64,000 nucleotides of DNA from Parabacteroides sp. AM08-6 (GTDB lineage: Bacteria > Bacteroidota > Bacteroidia > Bacteroidales > Tannerellaceae): the NCBI RefSeq assembly GCF_003473295.1, contig NZ_QRMP01000002.1, positions 125,204 to 189,203 on the forward strand, written 5' to 3'. Under the pieces are notes generated by a model that had not been told where the DNA came from, made no database searches, and saw only the letters and a program-made list of their open reading frames with translations. Shown here piece after piece: positions 27,746-34,725 of this stretch (positions within the stretch are counted from its first letter, which is position 1; each line of letters begins with the position of its first letter). The position numbers and the translations under genes were made by a program.

Positions 27746-28896
27746 TATTTGAATTCATAAATCTCTAATATTGGATTATCATCTTCTCGCAAAGGATATT
27801 TAAAATATTGTTTTAGTTTATTTGTTCGTTCCTCACCTATAATTGAAGGGTTTTTAAAAAGATGGATATAGGTGTCAGTAGAAGATGTGGTTATCATGTA
27901 GTTGTTGCTAAAACATTTAAAATTAGGCATTAAATAAGAATTGACGCTATTGCTTGTTTTATCATAAAATACTAATCGATACTGTCCTTTAAATAAGATT
28001 GTAGAAATAATAAAATTTTTTCTTTTATAAAAATCCTTTATTTCTAAAACGTAATTATTTAGTTGATGACTTCGTCCCATTTTTTCTACAATATCCGGAG
28101 TGTTAAGTTCTTTTGGAAAATTATACTTTCCAAAATCATAATGATAACATTTTCTAAGAGAATCTTCGGTTATTTGATAAATGTCTGTAATATTATCAGA
28201 CGAACAATATATATTATCATCTGTATCTTTATATATACTCTTACTACTTGAAGACATCTTATTAATCCAATCAAAATTGATAGGCAATCCACTGTACAAC
28301 CGTTGCATCGTTCTCGAATAAACAAATAAACTAGATGTAATATTGGGTCTATTAGATGAATGCTTAGAATGAAATACATAACGCCCATCTTTAGCCCTTT
28401 CAACCTGTGCTATCTTTAAATCAATAGGTTGTTGTTTTACTAACTTATTACCATCTCGATCATAGCTCATTATTTTATATCGATTTCCACTTCCTCCATA
28501 AGTTAGAATATTGATTGTGTTTTCATAATCATCATAGAACATATCTCTCATGTCAATATATTCTTCAGGTCCTTCTCCTTTATGGTCTACTTTATTTATA
28601 AAACGTCCATTTTCATCAAAGATAAATATCGAATAAGTATTCCATTGATCCAGTATGTAAATACGATTGTCTCTTAATACTATTTTATCTATTTCGCCAA
28701 ACAGCATATTTGTATCACTTTCTAACTGAATATAATGCTTAGAAACAAAATATTTGTCAATATTCTTATCCATCCAATTTACATCATCTAAATCACTCAC
28801 ATTTATATTTGTCACAGAATCTTGATTGTTTATTTTATCTTGTGACATGCAGGAGAATAGAGTGAAAAAACAAAATAAGTATAGTATTTTTCTCAT
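27745..28896 (-). CDS. 6-bladed beta-propeller lipoprotein (copy 1)
   Basis: A 383-residue lipoprotein (lipobox 'TLFSC') with propeller repeats 'HYIQLESDTNMLFGEIDKI', 'IYILDQWNTYSIFIFDENG', 'HKGEGPEEYIDMRDMFYD', 'INILTYGGSGNRYKIMSYDR'. It is closely related to the copy at 29406, with many identical stretches, but diverges at the N-terminus and around residues 190-240. The stop overlaps the thioredoxin-like gene's start. It is preceded by an NVEALA-like gene and a hairpin. No catalytic residues are evident. Confidence 0.85.
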   Translation of the reverse strand: MRKILYLFCFFTLFSCMSQDKINNQDSVTNINVSDLDDVNWMDKNIDKYFVSKHYIQLESDTNMLFGEIDKIVLRDNRIYILDQWNTYSIFIFDENGRFINKVDHKGEGPEEYIDMRDMFYDDYENTINILTYGGSGNRYKIMSYDRDGNKLVKQQPIDLKIAQVERAKDGRYVFHSKHSSNRPNITSSLFVYSRTMQRLYSGLPINFDWINKMSSSSKSIYKDTDDNIYCSSDNITDIYQITEDSLRKCYHYDFGKYNFPKELNTPDIVEKMGRSHQLNNYVLEIKDFYKRKNFIISTILFKGQYRLVFYDKTSNSVNSYLMPNFKCFSNNYMITTSSTDTYIHLFKNPSIIGEERTNKLKQYFKYPLREDDNPILEIYEFK

Positions 28897-28918
28897 AATT
28901 CAACTGTTTTTGTTTAAT

Positions 28919-28951
28919 AAATCGGAGGATTCCTAACGAATTCTCCGATTT
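28919..28951 (-). other. intercistronic hairpin after NVEALA-like gene 1
   Basis: AAATCGGAG (28919-28927) pairs with CTCCGATTT (28943-28951) in the gap between the NVEALA-like gene and the propeller gene. The T run after it on the minus strand is weak, so it may slow or partly stop transcription or protect the upstream mRNA instead of fully terminating it. Confidence 0.6.
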
Positions 28952-28967
28952 GTTAAAAAACTTGATA

Positions 28968-29363
28968 TTAAAAACTTGTTCCTGAACCAGAAGGTACAGT
29001 TGGACATTTTTGGGGATTACATAATTCTTCACCATTTACAAAACAACGAATACCCGATTTTTCTGAAGTATAAGACCAATTCCCATATTCATCAGCATTA
29101 AATTCTATATCCCCCAAAATAATCCTTTCAAAAGGATATGCTTTTCCTGAATATACACAGGAACTTTCTCTTTTATCATAATACAATCCTCCTGTGGTAC
29201 CACCACCTCCTCCTCCAGAGTCAGAGCAACTCTGTGCAAATACCTCAGCATGCAAAGAATTGCTCGTTACACCATAATTCCCCCATGCATATTGTAAATT
29301 CGCCACAACACCTAATGAGAAAAACATAATTCCCATCAAGTTAATAAATTTTCTTTTGTTCAT
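28968..29363 (-). CDS. NVEALA-like small secreted protein (copy 1)
   Basis: A 131-residue protein: signal-like hydrophobic segment (residues 9-24), then 'NSLHAEVFAQSC', which resembles the 'NVEALA' leader-end motif of the Bacteroidetes family of that name, then a Gly-rich linker ('SGGGGGGTTGG') and a domain with four further cysteines ('SSCVYSGKAYPFERIILGD', 'RCFVNGEELCNPQKCP'), ending with a Ser/Gly tail. All five cysteines are kept in the paralogue at 30671. Function unknown. Family assignment rests on the motif and on the neighbouring propeller genes. Confidence 0.7.
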   Translation of the reverse strand: MNKRKFINLMGIMFFSLGVVANLQYAWGNYGVTSNSLHAEVFAQSCSDSGGGGGGTTGGLYYDKRESSCVYSGKAYPFERIILGDIEFNADEYGNWSYTSEKSGIRCFVNGEELCNPQKCPTVPSGSGTSF

Positions 29364-29405
29364 AACTTGTTGTTTTTTTAGTTGAAATTATTTTATATAT
29401 TTATA

Positions 29406-30584
29406 CTATTTAAACTCGTAGATTATTAATATTGGATTATCTTCTTCCCGTAATGGGTATTTAAAATGTTTTTTCAACTCTTTTGTCTGCTCATCACCTA
29501 TAATTGATGGGTTTGTAAAAAGATGAGTATATGTGTCTGCGGGAGTGGATAGAACCATGTTATTGTCACTAAAGCATTTGAATCCGGATGCTATAAAAGA
29601 ATTAATAGTTTGTGTTTCTTCATCATATATTATTATTCTATATCGGCCTTTAAATAAGACGGAAGAAACTACATAATTTTCTCCTTTATAAAAATCTTCC
29701 AAATCTAAAACATAATCGTTAAGCTGATGGGCTCGTCCCATTTTTTCTATAATCTCGGGCCTATTTAAATCTTTGGGGAAATTATATTTGCCAAAATCAT
29801 AATGATAACAATGCCATAAAGAATCTGTAGTTACCATATAGACATCGGTAGTATAGTCTGATGTACAATATATATTATCATCTTTATCTCTACATAAAGA
29901 TCTATCTCCCGATGCAAGTCTATTCACCCAGCCTGCCCTAATGGGCAACCCGTCATATAGTCGTAACATCGTTTCCGAATAGACCGATACATTCATTGTG
30001 ATATCAGGTTCATTAGAAGCATTTTTAGAATGAAACACATAATGACCATCCCTCATTCTATCTGCTCGTTCTATTTTCAAATCGATAAAGCGTTGTTTTA
30101 CTAACTTACTACCATTTCGATCATAACTCATTATTTTATATCGGTTCCCACTTCCACCATAAGTTAGAATATTAATTGTGTTTTCGAAATTATCATAGAA
30201 CATATCCCTCATGTCAATATATTCTTCAGGTCCTTGTCCTTTATGACTTATCCTATTCACAAAACGTCCATTTTCATCAAAAACAAATACTGAAGAAGTA
30301 CTCCACTGATCCATTATATAAATACGATCATCCTTTAATACAATTTTACTAACTTCTCCTATTAACATATTGGTGTCACTCTCCAATTGGACATAGCGTA
30401 TAGGTTTAAAATATTTTTCAGCATTTGGATTTATCCTACTAGCCTTTATCTCTAAGAATTTGTCTTCGTTCAAATCTTGTACCTCCATGTTAAACAAAGA
30501 ATCAGGTTTTATTGTATTTTTTTGTGGAAAATTGCAAGACAAAAAAGACAAAATACAGAATATTGCTAACGATTTCTTATTCAT
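29406..30584 (-). CDS. 6-bladed beta-propeller lipoprotein (copy 2)
   Basis: Paralogue of the gene at 27745, 392 residues, lipobox 'SFLSC'. Strands include 'RYVQLESDTNMLIGEVSKI', 'DQWSTSSVFVFDENGRFVN', 'HKGQGPEEYIDMRDMFYD' and an identical 'INILTYGGSGNRYKIMSYDR'. The C-termini of both copies end in 'IYEFK'. It lies between the two NVEALA-like genes, so the pair of genes (NVEALA plus propeller) was duplicated as a unit. Confidence 0.85.
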   Translation of the reverse strand: MNKKSLAIFCILSFLSCNFPQKNTIKPDSLFNMEVQDLNEDKFLEIKASRINPNAEKYFKPIRYVQLESDTNMLIGEVSKIVLKDDRIYIMDQWSTSSVFVFDENGRFVNRISHKGQGPEEYIDMRDMFYDNFENTINILTYGGSGNRYKIMSYDRNGSKLVKQRFIDLKIERADRMRDGHYVFHSKNASNEPDITMNVSVYSETMLRLYDGLPIRAGWVNRLASGDRSLCRDKDDNIYCTSDYTTDVYMVTTDSLWHCYHYDFGKYNFPKDLNRPEIIEKMGRAHQLNDYVLDLEDFYKGENYVVSSVLFKGRYRIIIYDEETQTINSFIASGFKCFSDNNMVLSTPADTYTHLFTNPSIIGDEQTKELKKHFKYPLREEDNPILIIYEFK

Positions 30585-30620
30585 AATAAATGTTTATCAA
30601 TTAAATACTAATTGTTAGTC

Positions 30621-30644
30621 CGGGGATTTATTACTAAATCCTCG
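30621..30644 (-). other. intercistronic hairpin after NVEALA-like gene 2
   Basis: CGGGGATTTA (30621-30630) pairs with TAAATCCTCG (30635-30644, one mismatch) in the equivalent position to the hairpin after copy 1. The sequence differs but the place is the same. Confidence 0.55.
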
Positions 30645-30670
30645 AACTAAACTTTCAATTATTTACAAAA

Positions 30671-31066
30671 TTAAGAACCACTTCCACTACCAGATGGCAC
30701 GCTAGGACAATTTTGAGGGACACATAATTCTTGTCCATTTATAAAACAACGGACATTTGAATCACTTGATGCATACTCCCATCTTCCATTTCCATCTGCA
30801 TAAAATTGTATGTTTCCCAAAATTACCAATCCAAAAGGCTCTGTTTTTCCTGAATAAACACACTTACTAGGTTCTTTCCGATAATACATTTCTCCACTTG
30901 TAGTTGCACCATCTCCTCCAGAGACAGAACAACTCTGTGCTAATACTTCAGCATGTAGAGAATTGGTCGTTACACCATAATCTCCCCATGCATACTGCAA
31001 ATTTGCAAAGACGCCTATCATGAAAGCTGTAGCTCCCATTAGGCCTAAAATTCTTTTCTTTTTCAT
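30671..31066 (-). CDS. NVEALA-like small secreted protein (copy 2)
   Basis: Paralogue of the gene at 28968, the same 131 residues long: signal-like helix, 'YGVTTNSLHAEVLAQSC', Gly/Ser linker, then 'SKCVYSGKTEPFGLVILGN', 'RCFINGQELCVPQNCP' and a Ser/Gly tail. The N-terminal half is nearly unchanged between copies while the linker differs most. It is 72 bp downstream of the GT-C gene. Confidence 0.7.
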   Translation of the reverse strand: MKKKRILGLMGATAFMIGVFANLQYAWGDYGVTTNSLHAEVLAQSCSVSGGDGATTSGEMYYRKEPSKCVYSGKTEPFGLVILGNIQFYADGNGRWEYASSDSNVRCFINGQELCVPQNCPSVPSGSGSGS

Positions 31067-31138
31067 GATTTACTTTTTTAAATTAATAATAGATTATATT
31101 TAATATACCGGTAATTAAATATTCGGTTTCTCAATGTA

Positions 31139-32440
31139 TCATCGGATTCTCATCTCCTCAAAATTCAATGATGGATAGTTCTTCATGTCTTCACGAGTCT
31201 TTAATAACTCTCGAAGATTTGCTTTTAAAGTATCTGTGTCTTTCCATTGACGACTATAGATATTTGTATAGAGACCTAAATAGCATATATAAGTCAGCAA
31301 TAAAAAAGATAATCCATAAACTTTTTTATTGTTTTTTATTTTTGACAAGGATGTTACGAAGTAATAGGATAATAAAAATGTAAATCCTATACATGAAACA
31401 TATACATATCGGTCTGCAACTATTGCGAAACGTGATAAAGAGATTATGTGAAGTGCCACTCCTACATGGGCAGTGAAAAATAATATTGAAAATATCAGTA
31501 TTGAGTTTTTCCTGTTGCCATATAAATAGAACAACACAAACAATATTATAAAGGGATACATCCAAAATCTTGCAGGTAAAGGTTCTCCCGGTTGCATTGG
31601 GAAAGGATACAAGTATGATAGTTTAAATGGTAACATGCATTTGACAAAATATTCAAAAAGAGTATAACAAGCAAACACTAAGCGATATCCCATTGGGTAA
31701 CTAGGCCTATTGCCTTGTTCTCCCTGTGATTGTATTGTTAACAAACCGAAAAACAAAGCAAAAAGGAAAAATGGTATCTTCTCCATCCATATTTGCTTAT
31801 TCTTTAAATCCCTTTTTACAAAATAGTCTATAAGAAGTAAACATATAGGCAAAGTTACAGCCTGTTCTTTTCCGCCAAAAGATAATATGAAGAATAGAAA
31901 AGTCAAACAATAATAACGTGCCTTGCCTTTTTCTATATATTTTAAATAGCTCAATAAAGATAGAAGATAAAAGAAAGAATATATCAGAACTTTAGATGCA
32001 CTTATCCAAGCTACAGATTCGACATTAACAGCATGTATGCCAAAAACAAACGACGTTAGAAAGGATATGTATAGGATTTTGTCTTCTGAAAGCTCACCTC
32101 TCAGGGATAAAAGTCGTTTTATAAATACATAAATCAATAAGACATTCGCCAAATGCCAAATTAAACTTGTTGTGTGAAAAGCTAATGGGTTATAGCCAAA
32201 AACGGAATACAATAATAAGTAGTTCAATTCATTTACAGGAGCATACTGTCCGTGGTAAAAATCGGTCAGAATATGATACAAATTGTCAAATGTTAAGCCT
32301 CCGGAGGTATAAATATTCATTGCTACCCACTGGTCATCCCAGAAGTACAAAAAATCATTCTGAAATACCGGAAAGTATACGACTACCACAGAAATGAGTA
32401 ATAGTAAACAATTTAATCGTTGGTTTTTTAGAAGTTTCAT
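31139..32440 (-). CDS. GT-C membrane glycosyltransferase, O-mannosyltransferase/TMTC-like
   Basis: A 433-residue polytopic protein with about 10 hydrophobic helices. The first periplasmic loop carries 'FWDDQWVAMN', with the acidic pair expected of the GT-C fold, and helix 3 is followed by 'FGIHAVNVESVAWISASKVL', a signature of the PMT/TMTC-like transferases. These use polyprenyl-phosphate sugars to glycosylate exported substrates. Most bacterial relatives carry C-terminal TPR repeats; this one ends shortly after the last helix. It is the first gene of the minus-strand cluster. Confidence 0.75.
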   Translation of the reverse strand: MKLLKNQRLNCLLLLISVVVVYFPVFQNDFLYFWDDQWVAMNIYTSGGLTFDNLYHILTDFYHGQYAPVNELNYLLLYSVFGYNPLAFHTTSLIWHLANVLLIYVFIKRLLSLRGELSEDKILYISFLTSFVFGIHAVNVESVAWISASKVLIYSFFYLLSLLSYLKYIEKGKARYYCLTFLFFILSFGGKEQAVTLPICLLLIDYFVKRDLKNKQIWMEKIPFFLFALFFGLLTIQSQGEQGNRPSYPMGYRLVFACYTLFEYFVKCMLPFKLSYLYPFPMQPGEPLPARFWMYPFIILFVLFYLYGNRKNSILIFSILFFTAHVGVALHIISLSRFAIVADRYVYVSCIGFTFLLSYYFVTSLSKIKNNKKVYGLSFLLLTYICYLGLYTNIYSRQWKDTDTLKANLRELLKTREDMKNYPSLNFEEMRIR

Positions 32441-32723
32441 TTTTTACTTATTAGATTTAAGTATTTAGAGAACATCCTCTATATAGGCAAACACATTTTT
32501 TTGCCCTATCCCTAGCGGAAAAAGTGACTTTTTTTACTGAATGCTCCAAAATAAACATTGTTTAACTTATGCGCGCTTGTTTCAGGGGTAAAAACAGGGT
32601 AAATCTTAAAATATATGACATAGAGAAAATACAAGAGGTCAACAGAGGAAGTATTTTCTAAAGATTAGGATCGTGCTATTTTATATGATATTCTTCAAGT
32701 GAATCGTGTTTTATAGGTAATCT
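32441..32723. other. non-coding stretch upstream of the GT-C gene
   Basis: No gene. Contains a small hairpin (GGCAAA/TTTGCC, 32486-32505) and AT-rich sequence that should include the promoter of the accessory cluster; no clean TAnnTTTG was found on the minus strand. Confidence 0.6.
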
Positions 32724-32763
32724 AAAAAAAGAGGTACATTCTTTTATTGGAGTGTACCTCTTT
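32724..32763 (-). terminator. terminator of the tRNA-Val array
   Basis: Stem AAAGAGGTACA (32728-32738) with TGTACCTCTTT (32753-32763), perfect over 11 bp, followed on the minus strand by seven Ts. Confidence 0.88.
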
Positions 32764-32874
32764 GTGTGTTATCATTTTGCATAATAAAACAATAATAAAA
32801 ATAAGGCTTAATTGTGTTGGTTGGGAAAATAAAAAAGCAACCATGTTGTCATGATTGCCCATTAATAGTAGTCG

Positions 32875-32949
32875 TGGGCGTTGACGGATTCGAACCGCCG
32901 ACCCTCTGCTTGTAAGGCAGATGCTCTGAACCAGCTGAGCTAAACGCCC
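32875..32949 (-). tRNA. tRNA-Val (anticodon TAC), copy 3 in transcription order
   Basis: 75 nt: acceptor GGGCGTT/AACGCCC, D arm GCTC..GAGC, anticodon stem TCTGC/GCAGA with loop CTTACAA (TAC), T loop TTCGAAT, discriminator A, no encoded CCA. Identical to the other two copies. Confidence 0.97.
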
Positions 32950-32976
32950 GAATATGAAATCAATTTGCTTGGAGAG

Positions 32977-33051
32977 TGGGCGTTGACGGATTCGAACCGC
33001 CGACCCTCTGCTTGTAAGGCAGATGCTCTGAACCAGCTGAGCTAAACGCCC
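32977..33051 (-). tRNA. tRNA-Val (anticodon TAC), copy 2
   Basis: Same 75-nt sequence as the copy at 32875; separated from it by 27 bp of AT-rich spacer. Confidence 0.97.
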
Positions 33052-33078
33052 AAAAAGAAATCAATTCGTTATGAAAGG

Positions 33079-33153
33079 TGGGCGTTGACGGATTCGAACC
33101 GCCGACCCTCTGCTTGTAAGGCAGATGCTCTGAACCAGCTGAGCTAAACGCCC
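33079..33153 (-). tRNA. tRNA-Val (anticodon TAC), copy 1
   Basis: Same 75-nt sequence; first in the transcript, about 40 nt after the expected start site. Spacer to copy 2 is 27 bp. Confidence 0.97.
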
Positions 33154-33199
33154 TTTCGTTATTCATTATGTTATAGTGCCTTATCTCTCTAAAGCGCTG

Positions 33200-33230
33200 C
33201 AAAGATACGGCTTTTTTTATTACCTCCAAA
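33200..33230 (-). promoter_or_regulatory. promoter of the tRNA-Val array
   Basis: On the minus strand TTTG (33230-33227), 19-bp spacer, TATCTTTG (33207-33200), an excellent consensus match. Confidence 0.85.
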
Positions 33231-33290
33231 TTTTTGTAAGAAAAAGTCGAAAAAAAGTTCTTTGCTGACTATAGATATTAAGAATTATAG

Positions 33291-33298
33291 TAACTTTG
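33291..33298 (+). promoter_or_regulatory. -7 box for purB
   Basis: TAACTTTG, 17 bp before the ATG. The nearest TTTG (33261-33264) is 26 bp away, longer than usual. Confidence 0.5.
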
Positions 33299-33314
33299 CA
33301 GCTCTATATTAATA

Positions 33315-34664
33315 ATGTATATGATATTTTCGACACTGACAGCAATTTCGCCTGTAGATGGGCGATATAGAAATAAAGCCGAGAACTTGGCGGCTTACTT
33401 TTCAGAATATGCACTCATTAAATACAGAGTGCAGGTAGAGATTGAGTATTTTATTACTCTGTCTGAATTTCTTCCGCAGCTTCAAGTATTGGCTACGGCT
33501 GAAAATAAAGAAGCTTTGCGGAAAATTTATCGTGAATTTTCGATAGAGGACGCTGCTCGTATCAAAGAGATAGAGAATGTCACCAACCATGATGTGAAGG
33601 CTGTCGAATATTTTATTAAAGAACAATTCGATTTGCTGTCGCTGGAAGCATACAAAGAATTTATTCATTTTGGGTTAACTTCGCAGGATATCAATAATAC
33701 ATCTGTCCCGTTGTCAATAAAGGACGCATTGAATGATGTATATTTTCCCAATCTTCAGGAAGTGATTGATTTATTAAAGCAATATGCTGAAGCATGGTCG
33801 GATATTCCAATGTTGGCCAAGACGCATGGACAACCGGCTTCTCCAACGCGTTTGGGAAAAGAAATCATGGTGTTTGTTTACCGTTTGGAACAACAAGTGG
33901 CTTTGTTAAAGGCTGTTCCTGTTTCTGCCAAGTTTGGTGGAGCTACTGGGAATTTTAATGCTCATCATGTTGCTTATCCCGGCTATGACTGGAAAGCATT
34001 CGGAAATAAGTTCGTAAATGAAGTGTTGGGTTTAAGCCGTGAGGAATGGACGACCCAAATTTCGAATTACGATAATCTGGCTGCTATTTTTGATGGAATG
34101 AAGCGGGTGGATACTATTCTTATTGATTTATGCCGGGACTTTTGGCAGTATGTGTCGATGGAATATTTTAAGCAGAAAATTAAGGCCGGAGAGGTCGGGT
34201 CTTCTGCTATGCCTCATAAAGTGAATCCGATAGATTTTGAGAATGCTGAAGGTAATCTCGGCATGGCTAATGCTATCTTGACCCATCTGGCGATGAAATT
34301 GCCTATTTCGCGCTTACAGAGGGATTTGACCGATTCTACGGTTTTGCGTAATGTGGGCGTACCGATGGCTCATATTGAAATAGCGTTCAAAAGCTTAACA
34401 AAAGGGCTGGGTAAATTGTTATTAAACGAAAATGCATTATACCGGGATTTGGATCAATGCTGGGCTGTTGTTGCTGAAGGTATTCAGACAATTCTTCGTC
34501 GCGAAGGATATCCGAAACCTTATGAAGCGTTGAAGGCATTGACCCGTACGAATGAAGGTATTACAGCTGAGTCTATCGGTAATTTTATCGAAACATTGCA
34601 GGTAAGTGATGCTGTTAAAGCTGAATTGAAGGCGATTACGCCACATAATTATACAGGTATTTAG
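33315..34664 (+). CDS. purB: adenylosuccinate lyase
   Basis: Purine synthesis enzyme of 449 residues that splits fumarate from SAICAR and adenylosuccinate. Motifs: 'LTAISPVDGRYRNKAENL' at the N-terminus, 'TNHDVKAVEYFIKEQFD', 'HFGLTSQDINNTSVPL', 'KTHGQPASPTRLGKE' and the signature 'GSSAMPHKVNPIDFENAEG' (flexible catalytic Ser near residue 295). The start could also be ATG 33321 since the first residues read 'MYMIF'. It precedes the pseudouridine synthase by 61 bp. Confidence 0.97.
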   Translation: MYMIFSTLTAISPVDGRYRNKAENLAAYFSEYALIKYRVQVEIEYFITLSEFLPQLQVLATAENKEALRKIYREFSIEDAARIKEIENVTNHDVKAVEYFIKEQFDLLSLEAYKEFIHFGLTSQDINNTSVPLSIKDALNDVYFPNLQEVIDLLKQYAEAWSDIPMLAKTHGQPASPTRLGKEIMVFVYRLEQQVALLKAVPVSAKFGGATGNFNAHHVAYPGYDWKAFGNKFVNEVLGLSREEWTTQISNYDNLAAIFDGMKRVDTILIDLCRDFWQYVSMEYFKQKIKAGEVGSSAMPHKVNPIDFENAEGNLGMANAILTHLAMKLPISRLQRDLTDSTVLRNVGVPMAHIEIAFKSLTKGLGKLLLNENALYRDLDQCWAVVAEGIQTILRREGYPKPYEALKALTRTNEGITAESIGNFIETLQVSDAVKAELKAITPHNYTGI

Positions 34665-34725
34665 TGAGAAACAATGTGTAGCCGTGAGGTTACCGATTAT
34701 TTAACTATCATTTAATTATCAACAA

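Noticed and set aside
32960..33229. 89-residue minus-strand ORF across two tRNA-Val genes
   Set aside because: The repeated peptide is simply the tRNA sequence translated; a known kind of false gene.
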